From Perca fluviatilis (lineage: Eukaryota; Chordata; Actinopteri; Perciformes; Percidae): a stretch of 64,000 nt of DNA. The DNA is taken from contig NC_053112.1 in NCBI RefSeq assembly GCF_010015445.1, positions 895,812-959,811 of the forward strand, given 5' to 3'. Position numbers and translations under genes: made by a program. The first letter of the stretch is position 1. The number at the start of each line of letters is the position of its first letter. Shown in pieces: positions 26,364 to 37,199 of this stretch. The notes beneath the pieces were generated by a model. The model had not been told where the DNA came from and ran no database searches. It saw nothing but the letters and a program-made list of their open reading frames with translations.

Positions 26364-27772
26364 TTATGGCTGCTGCCAGCAATGTGTCATCTGAAGAAGA
26401 AGTGTCCAAACCAGAAGTTCCCTGTGACGTCTGCACTGGAACCAAACTGAAGGCCCTGAAGTCCTGCCTGGTGTGTCTGGTCTCCTACTGTGAGACTCAC
26501 CTGGAGCCTCATCTGACCATGTCAGGTCTGAAAAGACATCAGCTGATCGACCCTGTGGAGAACCTGGAAGACAAGATGTGTACGAAGCACAATAAACCTC
26601 TGGAGCTGTTCTGTAAGACCGACCAGACATGTGTCTGCATGCTCTGCTCTGTTTTAGACCACAAGATGCATGATGTTGTTCCTCTGAAAGAAGACTATGA
26701 AGAAAAGAAGGCTGAGCTGGAGGCTGACATTCAGCAGATGATCCAGAAGAGACGACTGAAGATTCAGGAGATCAAACACTCAGTGGACCTCAGTGAGGAA
26801 GATGCAGACAGAGAGATAGCAGAAGGTGTTCAGGCCTTCACTTCTCTGAAGGAGTCTGTTAAGAGAGGCCTGAATGATCTCATCAACACGATCAAAGAGA
26901 AGCAGAAAACAACAGAAAAACAGGCTGAAGCTTTCATCAAAGAGCTGGAACAGGAAATCTCTGAGCTGATGAAGAGAAGCACTGAGGTGGAGCAGGTGTT
27001 ACGCTCTGAAGACCACCTCCATCTTCTCCAGAGTGTCCAGTCCCTAAAGATCCAACGACCTCCACCCACCAAGGACTGGACAAAGGTCAGCATCCGTCCA
27101 TCATCATATGAGGGGACTGTGGTGAAAGCTGTGGCTCAGCTGGAGGAGACACTCAGTAAAGAGATGAAGAAGCGACTCCCTGAGTCCGAGCTGAAGAGGG
27201 TCCAGCAGTATGCAGTGGATGTGACTCTTGATCCTGATACAGCACATCCTGAACTCATCCTGTCTGATGATGGGAAACAAGTGAATCATTTTGATATGAG
27301 GAAGAATCTCCCAGACAACCCAGAGAGATTTACTAATTCTTTTAGTGTTTTAGGAAAGCAGAGTTTTCCTTCAGGTAGATTTTACTTTGAGGTTCAAGTT
27401 AAAGGAAAGACTGATTGGGATTTAGGAGTGGCCAGAGAGTCGATCAACAGGAAGTACACATTCCCACCGCAACCACAGGATGGTTCCTGGACTATAATGT
27501 GTAGGAATAGAAATGCATACCAAGCTATGGCTATCCCTCCAGTCCTTCTCCCTCTAAAGTCTCGGCCTCAGAAGGTGGGGGTGTTTGTGGATTATGAAGA
27601 GGGTCTGGTCTCCTTTTATGACGTAGATGCTGCAGCTCTTATCTACTCCTTTACTGACTGCTCCTTCACTGACTGCTCCTTCTATGAGAAACTCTTCCCA
27701 TACTTCACTCCCAGTTTTGTTATTTTTAAAGACTCTGCCCCTCTGATCATCTCTCCTGTCAGAGTAAACTAA
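26364..27772 (+). CDS. RING-less TRIM of unit C: B-box, coiled coil, B30.2
   Basis: An intact frame of 468 codons from ATG 26366 after a CTGCCTGTAG acceptor with TT before the ATG, the same phase as unit B. Domains follow unit B: B-box1-like cluster from residue 20, B-box2 at about 72-102, coiled coil, PRY (DVTLDPDTAHP) and SPRY (DWDLGVARE, KVGVFVDYEEG). The N-terminus MAAASNVSSEEEVSKPEVPC joins the first residues before the RING to the segment just before the B-box, so the RING was removed within the exon at other breakpoints than in unit B. Near the C-terminus FTDCS is duplicated by a 15-bp repeat (27651-27680). Upstream only a truncated PYD exon is available, so it may be translated from its own ATG. 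Candidate cytosolic scaffold or decoy rather than E3 ligase. Confidence 0.88.
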
Positions 27773-27974
27773 TCACTGATCTCATTTCAGGTATTGATTT
27801 GTGTTCAGTCAAAGGAACAAATTTACATATTCATGTATTGTAGATCATATTTTCTACAGAATCCGTTTCCTGTGGCGACTGATTTACACTTTATTCCATT
27901 TATTATCATATGGTTAAATGTGCAGCAATTCTTTGCAATTTGACTCAAACTTCATCTTGACATATTTGGTGTCT

Positions 27975-28453
27975 TTAGAAACTTATGTGTGTCATGTGTT
28001 ACAGAAGTTGCATTGGCTTCCGGTTAAATTCCGTTTAGATTTTAAAGTTTTGCTTTTAACTTACAAAGCACTTAACAATTTGGCTCCTTCATATCTTCAA
28101 GATCTTCTTCATATTCACACTCCTTCCCGCACTCTAAGATCTGCTTCTGCACTTACACTTGTTCTGCCACGCACTAGGACAGCTTCTATGGGGTCACGAG
28201 CTTTTGGCTATGCTGCTCCCCATTTATGGAACTCTCTTCCTGTGGAAGTTCGAAACAGTTCTAGTCTCTCAGTTTTTAAATCTCGTCTTAAAACGTATCT
28301 GTTTAGGCAGGCTTTTATGTGATTAATGTTTGATTCTGTACTGGTTTGATTTTTCTTCTTCTTCTTTAAATGTTTTTTTATAAATTGTGTAAGGCGTCCT
28401 TGAGTGCCATGAAAGGCGCCTTTAAATAAAATGTATTATTATTATTATTATTA
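27975..28453 (+). mobile_element. L2-type LINE 3' fragment in the unit C 3' flank
   Basis: Open to 28322, reading LQKLHWLPVKFRLDFKVLLL, TYKALNNLAPSYL, SRTLRSAS and AAPHLWNSLPVEVRNSSSLS, the conserved C-terminal tail of L2-clade polyproteins. The 3' end has the L2 form: GGCGCCTTTAAATAAAATG then (TATTAT)n. It interrupts the duplicated flank between GTCTTTAGAAAC and GATGCATCAAATTAAT. Confidence 0.85.
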
Positions 28454-30260
28454 GGATGCATCAAATTAATATTTTGATTATGTAATCAGATACACATTTA
28501 TTTATATTTGATGTTTAGCCACAGAAAACATATTATTGAATATTTCATTGTGTCATGAAGCTTCATTTAAGAGTGATGTCTATTACATCCCATAGTGTCT
28601 ACAGAACACAGTCGTTATACCGTGTATAAAAAGTTAATGAATGTTTCTATCTTGTGTGAAAAGTTTTTGGGATAATTACTGGTCAGTTTGGTCATTTTTT
28701 ATTTGTTTCATGAATTCTATAAGATGGTGTATGAGACAAAGAAATCTGTAAATATGTGATTGTAGAATAAAAACTGTAAAATAAAGCAGATGTTGAACAC
28801 AAGGTCTGAGTAAGCAGTGACTTGAGCACCAAACACTGAACAGAAAAGCCGTTTTTTTCTTTTTGTTTTTTAAACATTCGTAATTTCGAGACAGTTCGGA
28901 CTGGAACAAACAGACGAAATTTGGTCCGACGAAAAGAGGTGTTTAGTTGAAAAAACTCTGACTCAGAGAGATAGTCTTAGAGGACGGGGAAGCCTGTCTA
29001 CAAACCAATCAGTTACAAGCATCGGGAGACGTAGCTCATGTTTGGGATAGTTTTGTCACGTATAGTTCTTTAGTGCGCTCGCATAACTGCAGTGTGAAAC
29101 CTAAACTTACCGGAAGAAAATGTTTTGAAAAACAATTGCTACAAGTAAGAATATTATTGTGAACATCTTTAATTACCATTATGACTAGTAAGAATATAAT
29201 TTTGACTAGGAGAAATGCGTGTTTTCATCTATAGTTGTTCTGCAGAGCTGCTTCTTGCGGGTAACGTCTGACAATAACAATAACTTTAGTTTTCTATGTT
29301 GTAAGTTGACAATATTGTTTAAAGAACTTTAAACTCTGAACATTTCTTGAGAGCTGACAGCCTTCTTCTTGTCTGAGCATGTCTCCATGACTTCCTGTTA
29401 GTGTAGACCACTAACTGGTGTTGTGACAGAGAACGACCACTAGATGGATCACAACACAAAAGAATGATGAGACAAAGTTATTGTACTGCTGCCACGCTGA
29501 CCACCAAACACTCCTGATACATGAGAGTGAACACACATCACTCATCACTAATCACTCATGATGGACGAAGACACAACCAACAACCTCACATATGTTTTCC
29601 TTCAGGAGGAGACCCCATCTCCTCCATCTTCACCAGTTTATAAAGACAAAATTTGCTCGTTTCTAGAACTTTCTGAAAGTCTCATTTTCCTGATTCTCGT
29701 CTTGTTTTAACACAGAAGTTTATTCATGAAAAATCACTGAAACAAAGAAATCTGGTGAACTGGTAGAAGTAGAATTAACTCACATGTTGTGTTCCTGCTA
29801 AAACTAATACACTACAATACAAGTTAAACTAATATCAATGAGGGTAGACTAAATAACAGAAACAGGTCAGAAATATGGTAACATATCAAAAGCATTCTTA
29901 TTTCACACATTAGATTATATCCCTTCTATTACAATACAAAATACTATATTGCTGCTACAGAGGCAGATGTTTAAAAAACCTTTATTTTCAATCTTCATTC
30001 ATGTAAACTGTGTGGATGAATGAATGAATCCAGCAAAACATTTTACATACAACAGGAAGTAACTCTCTTTAACTCCCCAAATATTACATATTCAATGTGT
30101 GAAAAGACCTATAGTTAATGTGTAAGTATATATTTTATTTCTTGATATTCTGATTATCTTGTTGATGATACATATTATATTTATTGGACGATTTGATGCA
30201 ACGTTGCAGATGTGTAACGTCTCTCTCTTTGTGTCCAATAAACTATAAACTAAACTCTTC
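28454..30260. other. 3' flank and distal module of TRIM unit C
   Basis: No gene. Homologous to the flanks of the other units: poly(A)-signal block near 28765-28790, CTGCTTCTTGCGGGTAACGTCTGA near 29250, and ACGACCACTAGATGGATCACAACACAAA near 29434. From about 29580 to 30260 no repeat or gene was recognised. Confidence 0.55.
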
Positions 30261-30269
30261 TGGTTAATA

Positions 30270-30599
30270 TAAAGCTGCAGCACATTCATGTTTCAACACA
30301 CATAATAAATCATTAGTTATAGCATGACCATTGCTCCATATTAACCAGACAACATCCTGGTATTTCCCAATAAGAGTGCACATGAGAGGGAGGAAACAGA
30401 CCACAGAGCTGCAGTAAGAGGAGGAGCAACGCTGGAAAGAGGAGAGATACAACGTCACACTCCAGAAATGAAAGTTAAGTTTGTCAGAGTGTCAGCCACG
30501 CTGCAGTAGAGACAAGTCTCTGTTTCTCTCTGAAAGAAAACTCAAACTGACTTCATCAGGTCTTTCTCAACAACACAGCAGAGTCTCTGCCAAACACTG
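30270..30599 (+). promoter_or_regulatory. Promoter and 5' UTR exon of TRIM unit D
   Basis: Second copy of the block at 11880-12198, with the same exon end CCAAACACTG/GTGAGT at 30599. Downstream in this unit the next TRIM exon is the RING-bearing one at 37200, with acceptor GTGTGTAG and AT before ATG. The intron has grown to 6.6 kb by transposon insertions. Confidence 0.6.
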
Positions 30600-31368
30600 G
30601 TGAGTACAGCTGATCAGATTTACACTTTCTACAACCAGGATTAACACTAAACTTCAGCTCTACTCACAAAGGATGCTCCACTCTTTTAATTACTTGTGAA
30701 ATTTCACGCCCGCCGATAGGGGGGGACAAACGGGTCTGTTGTCCCGGGCCCACAGTAGGGGGGGGCCCAGAACTGGGGGCCCAGAACTGGGCCCTCATTA
30801 AATTATGGAATAATTGAAAAAAAAAATTTTAAATAGGCCTATTTGTGGAAAAAAATATGTAATATTTGAGTTACATAAAAACTTTTTATTTGTGTTCTTC
30901 CTAATTGTCCTTGAAATAGTGGTCAAGAACCCCCCCACCCCCAACACAAAAATGGTTTGGCCACTTATCAAAGTTGATGTTGTTTTCAGTAGATTTGAAG
31001 TTCATGCAGCTCAAAATGTCCGGTCAGCACAAGTCCGGTTGCTCAGAAAAGGAAGAGAAAAGAGAAGAAGAAAATAGAGGCCGTAGAGATTTTCTAAAAA
31101 ATATTTAAAAAAAAAGGTGGTGACGGTGAAGCTGGAACTGTCAACGTAAGCAAGGTAAGAAACAGCGCAGCCAACGTTTACGAGCCATGTAACGTAAGCT
31201 AACAGGCCAGCTCTCATGTTAACGTCCATTAGCTTGTATAAAAGCCTGAGACAACACGTTCTCTCTGACAGAAAGAGTTGAGTTTGGTAGCTCCGTCAGA
31301 GAGGATGAGACAGAGAGGAGAGAGATCCAGCTGCTGTCAGGTGACAGAGAGAGTGATGCGGGAGGGGT

Positions 31369-33730
31369 ATGAAGGTAAATATGGTGCAAAACGTGAGAGC
31401 TTGTAGAATACAATGTGAGAACTTGCAGAACAAAAAAATTTAACTTGTATGTTAAAATTTGCACTTGTAAAATAAAAATTTGCACTTGTAAAATAAAAAT
31501 TTGCACTTGTAAAATAAAAATGTGCACTTGTAAAATAAAAATTTGCACTTGTAAAATAAAAATTTGCACTTGTAAAAATTATTCACATTTGAAGTCACAA
31601 AAGAAAAAAAACATGAGAGCTTGTAAAAAAATCTGAACTTGTAAATTGAAATTTGCACTTGTAGAAAAATATTCACAAATGTGTAGATTGATATTTGCAT
31701 GAACACAATGACAGCTGCAAACTTGTAATGCAACATTTACTCATGTACTTTTTTTTTTTACTCAGGTTGATTTTCCATCACAACCACAACTCAGTGATTA
31801 CAACCTCTCGAATCTGTCACTGTATGCGCTCTCTCGCATCACAAAGAGGCGAATCTGCGCCTCGACTTTTGCAACACTTGTTGCGATACATTTGGTGCAA
31901 AACTAATTTGTACCTGTGGACTTAGGCTGTGGAGCTCTGATCCAACAGAACGGGGAAAGCAGGGTTTCTATCGCCAGATGAGGGACAACTCTGTCCGGCT
32001 TATTTAGCTATGTCGCATGGAAGCCTGGTTGAATAGCAAGCTAGCGTTAGCTAACTAACCAACCAGCCTGATTCTAAATAAATACCTTTTAATTATCTTA
32101 ACACTTTTTAACAGTCAAACTGAAACACTGGCGGTGAGCTCCAGGTCCTGCAGCCGCAGACGGACCGTCACCAGCGGGTATCCGGCCGCGAACAACATCC
32201 GCTATTATTGCCAGAAATGGCCACCTCGCCTCGACCTGCAGTCGGAGCTCCAGCGGGACACAGAGAGCCCCGCACCCGGTAGCAGCTCACCGCTAGTGTT
32301 GGTGGAATAGCAAGCTAGCGTTAGCTAACTAACCAGCTTCTAAATAAATACCTTTTAGTTATCTAAACACTTTAACAGTCAAACTGAAACACTGGCGGTG
32401 AGCTCCAGGTCCTGCAGCCGCAGACGGACCGTCATCAGCGGGTAACACGTGCCAAGTTCTGCATCCCTGCCAAGACTTCCATCCATAAGGGGAAATAATG
32501 ATTTTATAAGGCAAAGTAGCTACTGTTTAATTAAAATGTAGGCTATATACATTCCTTTGTCATGTTCATCAATGATGATTATAATTTTACAACGTTTAGA
32601 GACATCAATGTTTTATCAGACTATCATTTCCTTGCTACCTGGGTGCAAATCTCGAGCAACGAGGGTTAAGAGATGACGCATTATTCGGCAAAATAATTGC
32701 TGCTGCCGCGAGGTGGATGTAATTCTGCAGAAGCTATTGTTGCTGCCCGCGCGGGTGCAATGATTGGCAGTGAGGCACAACATCAGCAAAGCAAGCTGTG
32801 GTCATGGCCGGGGATGTGCCGATGCTACCGGGTGCGGGGCTCTCTGTGCCCGCTGGAGCTCCGACTGCAGGTCGAGTTCGGCAGCCGAAGCTTTCTGGCA
32901 ATAATAGCGATGTTGCTCCGCTGGCGCGATACCGCTGGTCGGTCCGTCTGCAGGACCTGAGCTCACCGCCAGTGTTTCAGTTTGACTGTTAAAAGTGTTA
33001 AGATAATTAAAAGTATTTATTAGAATCGAGGCTTGTTGGTTAGCAGCTAACGCTAGCTTGCTATTCAACCAGGCTTCCTCGCGATATAAGCTAAATAAGC
33101 CGGACAGTAGTTTCCCTCCCTCATCTGGCGATAGAAACACCCCCCTTTCCCCGTTCTGTTGGATGAGAGCTCAAGCGCCTAAGTCCACAGGTACAAATTA
33201 GTTTTGCACCAAATGTTAACGCAACAAGTGTTGCAAAAGCGATGGCGCATTCCTTCTTTTGTGATGCGAGAGCGCATACAGTGACCAGGTTCGAAACACG
33301 GAGTTGTTGTTTGTGATGGAAAATCAACCTGAGTAAAAAAAAAGTACATGAGTAAATGTTGCATTACATGTTTGCAGCTGTCATTGTGTTCATGCAAATA
33401 TCAATCTACACATTTGTGAATATTTTTTCTACGAAGTGCAAATTTCAATTCACAAGTTCAGAATTTTTTACAAGCTCTCATGTTTTTTTCTTTTGTTGAC
33501 TTCAAATGTGAATAATTTTACAAGTGCAAATTTTATTTTACAAAGTCTACAAATTACATTTTACAAGTGCAAATTTTATTTTACTTACGCGCAAATTCTT
33601 ATTTTACAAGGTCTGCTACACTTTACACATTTTACACAGGTGCGAATTTTAACATACAAGTTAAATTTTTTTGTTCTGCAAGTTCTCACATTGTAGTCTA
33701 CAAGCTCACGTTTTGCACCATTACCTTCAT
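31369..33730. repeat. Long inverted repeat with ~920-bp arms
   Basis: The left arm (31369 to about 32290) begins ATGAAGGTAA and ATGGTGCAAAACGTGAG; the right arm (about 32812-33730) ends with their complement. Mirrored landmarks include GTTGATTTTCCATCACAA, CTATCGCCAGATGAGG, TTGAATAGCAAGCTAGCG, and CGACCTGCAGTCGGAGCTCC against GGAGCTCCGACTGCAGGTCG. A further partial copy of the inner part (32303-32450) repeats 32031-32180 in the spacer. It is a foldback-type element nested in the 30705-34229 insertion. Confidence 0.85.
31441..31580. repeat. 21-bp tandem repeat, about six copies
   Basis: ATTTGCACTTGTAAAATAAAA is repeated head to tail, subterminal in the left arm of the long inverted repeat. Diverged copies are mirrored near 33520-33660. 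Confidence 0.85.
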
Positions 33731-33879
33731 GAGAGGGCCGCTGCGCCCGCATAGACGGAGGGACAGAGTCAGGCTACCGTGAGAGAGAGAGAGAGATGCG
33801 GGGAGGGGCCGCTGCCCTGTCGGAGAGTCTGAGCAGGATGGATCAGAGACTGATCACATTAATTTCAGTGAGAGATGTG

Positions 33880-34150
33880 AGGAGAGGAGAGGAAGATCAG
33901 AGGAGAGGAAGAGCATAGGAGAGGAAGAGCATAGGAGAGGAGCAGGAGAGGAAGAGGAGAGGAGAGGACCAGGAGAGGAAGAGAAGAGGAGAGGTACAGG
34001 AGATGAACAGGAGAGGAGAGGAACAGGAGAGGAGCAGGAGAGGAAGAGGAGAGGAGAGGACCAGGAGAGGAAGAGCAGAGGAGAGGTACAGGAGATGAAC
34101 AGGAGAGGAGAGGAACAGGAGAGGAAGAGCAGGGGAGAGGAAAAGCAAGG
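33880..34150. repeat. Purine-rich GA minisatellite
   Basis: AGGAGAGGAAGAGCAGGAGAG-like units run for about 270 bp with almost no pyrimidines except C in AGCA and TACA. The Pro/Ser/Leu-rich open frames on the other strand are products of the repeat. Confidence 0.9.
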
Positions 34151-34944
34151 AAAAAGGAGAGATTTGGGCGCGGGGGGCCCATCTAAGCTTATCTCGTCCC
34201 GGGCCCAGGCAAGACTGTCAGCTGGCCTGTGTGAAATTTGTAATAATATAACTAGACTAACAGTCTCTCTGTGTCAGTTCTCAGGACTTTAGGAACTGGT
34301 TACTGATTACCTCCTACACACTACTTTCTCTATTTCCTCTGGCTGTTTCACAACAAAAGCTTTCCACCAGATAACCAGTGGAAGGCTTTTAATGTGAAGC
34401 AGCTGGAGGAAATGTACAGTAAGCAGAGCTAAATGTGTCTACACAATAGGGTGTGTACATATTGATGATGAAATGAACACCACAGTCAGCTGATACCTTA
34501 ACACACTTGTATCTTGTTTTTATATGTCCGAGTGAATGTGTCTTTGTGACTGGAGCCTTGTCAAAGACAATTTTCTGTAACCCTTGTGTAACAGACAAAA
34601 AAGTATTATCTCATCTTATCTTATTCTGTGCTGTTTTATCAGAGTAGCGCTTCAGCTTGTCCGGCCAACTTTAATGGGCTTGTTTGTGCACAGCTTGGTG
34701 CAAGTTAAAACACTTCTGTCAGGGCTGGCCGAGTGCTGAGGCAGGAAAAGGATTCTGGACCCAAAGTGAACGACACGATAAGGCAGATGCAGGTGTAGAA
34801 TTCATTATAAGAGAAAATAATCCAGGCTTACGTGAGTCTTTAAGAATCCAAACAGGATATAAATTCCAAAAGTAGTAACTGGACTCCACTATGGCATCAA
34901 AAGGTCCAAACCAAAGTCTTACGTAGAAAACAGGAACAAGCTGT

Positions 34945-35028
34945 TACACTCAACCCTGGACCTTCTGTGTCGATGCATACCCCTCTGTATATATGCGCGT
35001 GCTCTACCAACTGAGTTAACCCGGCCAC
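34945..35028 (-). repeat. tRNA-derived SINE-like fragment
   Basis: Read on the minus strand, GGCCGGGTTAACTCAGTTGG and TAGAGCACGCGC match the tRNA-like head (box A region) common in fish genomes. The expected box B is degenerate (GGTCCAGGGTTGAGTG, lacking the GGTTCGA core). It is therefore a repeat and not a functional tRNA gene. Confidence 0.6.
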
Positions 35029-35400
35029 TTAAACGCTGCCTTTGTCAAGGTTGAAAGCAAGTAACGTTTGGACAGCAGCCTCTGTGTTGTTGTATTATTA
35101 TCCTCATAAGTAAACAACACAACGTGATTGGTTATGATTCTTGTATTCGCAGTGTAAAGCTCAGAAAAACTGACCTTGTTCCATAAAAACTATTCGACTA
35201 ACTAATATTTGAGTTGCATAAAAAGAACTCATGACGAACACAACAGTTATAAAAAAAATACTGCCGTGCGAATTAATAGCACGAAAAAAACGTTCCCAGT
35301 GTTCGATAAACCCAGAAATGTACAGTGACAATGACCAGCAGCCCATCAGTACCCAAGACATGCAGAAGTGTGCGAGGGCCTGTTCATCACTGCTTGCAGC

Positions 35401-37141
35401 TTAAAGGAGAACTTGATCACTATAAATATGTGAGTACTGTCGATAGCAAAAAAACAAACAGAATCTGTCCTAGCAAACTGGAATTGCTGCAGCTAATGCC
35501 CATAGCTACCAGCTAGCTAAAACGGCAGTTGTTGGGGCATATTCTAAAGAGTGCCTTTGTGCCTCTTAACAGACACATAATGCAATTAAAATGTCTGTGC
35601 AACATGAACAGGGCTCTTACATGACAACAAGATGCATTTTCAACTCAAACATCCTGCCGCTAGCTCGCCCTGCTAACTGCCATCCGGCAGGGTGTTCAGC
35701 CAGGCTTCTGCGATAATCATCACGCAGCAGTTCCATGTGTATTTGTAGCTCATCTATTGTGTGTGACATCAATCTGGCATTGGTGAGTAGGAGTCTTGGC
35801 AGTGGCGATCTACGTGGTAGTAGCCTTAGCCGGGCTAGCAGGCCCGACTGGCGTCCTTGCTTCTGCTTCCTCCCAACCTTCCTTGGCCGCCGCGGCTGGC
35901 AACAATCCAACGAGCGCCCGCTTGTGTGGTGGATGTCCTCCAGAGGACAGGTCATGCCTTCGCTGCAATTTCTTTTTAGTTAATTTCCCCCTCAAACAAA
36001 GGTAATTGAGCACTGTAGTGGTTATGACCATATCAGTGACTATGTAACTACATGGAAACGGGATAAGTTATGTTTGTGGCTTGCACAGTGATAGCGTTAT
36101 TGAAGGCTAGCTGTAGCTCGCGCTTGGAGCAGCTGCTTCATCTGCATGTTGCCCCTCTGTCTGTCTGGTTCTTTACAATTCTTGTGAGGCTAGTTCTTTG
36201 TCTGTATACTCGGGTTCGAATTAATAAGGACGACCATCAAACTCAAAAGGCTCTTCCATGTGTTGTATATCTGCTATATTCTCCATAGTTACATTACTCC
36301 AAGCTTCTTCCTTGTGAACAACGCTCTTCACTCTTCACACTAAGCTCCGATCTGCACACTAGGCTACTGTTTACCTTTTCCTTCTACAACTGAATTCCCA
36401 CGGGACAACGCGAGGCTACAGCTAGCCTTCAGTAACTCTGTTACTGTGCAAGCCACAGACATCAATTATCCCGTTTCTATGTAGTTACGTAGTCACTGAT
36501 ATGGTCATAACCAATAAAGTGCTCAATTACCTATTTTTGACTGGGAAATAAACAAAAACATTTCGCCGGGAAGGCATCATCTGTCCTCTGGAGGACATAG
36601 CCAGAACACCAGGCGCTCTGTTGATTGTTATCGGCAGCGGGAGGCGAGGAAGGCAGGGACATGAGAGAAAGTAGAAGCAAGGATGCCGGTTTGGCTTGCT
36701 AGCCCGGCTAAGGGAACTTCCACACAGATCGCCACTGCCAACACCAGATCGATCACACACAAAAAGCATACATACACTATGCTACAAGTACACACAGAAC
36801 TGCTGCGTGATGATTATCATTGAAGTCTGGCTGAACAACACACTCATCCCTGACGGCAGTTAGCAGGGTTAGCCAGCTACCGGCAGGAGACATAGTAGGT
36901 GAATTTAAACAATGTCTGAGTCTTGTGGTCACGTAAGGGTCCTGTCCATGTTGCACAGACATTTTAATTGCATTTTGTGTCTGTTAAGAGGCACAAGGGC
37001 TAGCCATTTTAGCTAAGTGAGAGCTCTACACGTAGCTGCAGCAACTCTGTCCGATTTGGCTCGTTTTTTTTTTTATTCGAGAGTACTCGCATATTTATTA
37101 TATCGAGATTAACGCAAAAATTGACTGGACTTCTCGTTTAA
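35401..37141. mobile_element. TTAA-flanked inverted-repeat element
   Basis: TTAA at 35401 is followed by AGGAGAACTTGATCACTA; the right end, read in complement, is AACGAGAAGTCCAGTCAA next to TTAA at 37138-37141. Arms of about 650 bp (about 35405-36070 and 36440-37137) are mirrored, for example GACACATAATGCAATTAAAA against TTTTAATTGCATTTTGTGTC. TTAA targets suggest piggyBac- or Kolobok-type mobility. Each arm contains a LINE-endonuclease-like fragment in opposite orientation (minus strand 35617-35955: PLPRLLLTNARLMSHTIDEL). It lies just before the RING exon of unit D. Confidence 0.65.
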
Positions 37142-37199
37142 ATTAAAACTGTAATTTGAATATAATGATTTTCTTTTCTTTCACACTATGTGTGTAGAT

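Larger units (their letters stand above)
30705..34229. mobile_element. 3.5-kb insertion with 10-bp target duplication, hAT-like ends
   Basis: TGTGAAATTT occurs at 30695-30704 and 34230-34239, and the flanks rejoin to the uninterrupted unit B sequence (TTTAATTTATTGTGAAATT... AATATAACTA). Ends CACGCCCGCCGA and the complement of the right end, CAGGCCAGCTGA, match at 9 of 12 positions. Both ends have GTCCCGGGCCC and G-rich runs near them. No transposase is visible; the interior is taken up by the long inverted repeat and a GA minisatellite. Confidence 0.7.

Noticed and set aside
31441..31580. CRISPR-like repeat array
   Set aside because: Head-to-tail tandem repeats without unique spacers, in a vertebrate genome.
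31415..31736. Open frames with repeated KICTCK or FLFYKC
   Set aside because: Translation of the 21-bp tandem repeat on both strands.
33865..34182. Ser/Leu/Pro-rich minus-strand frames
   Set aside because: Complement of the GA minisatellite.
34945..35028. Functional tRNA gene on the minus strand
   Set aside because: Box A is good but the T arm lacks GGTTCGA and the acceptor stem does not pair; it fits a SINE head.
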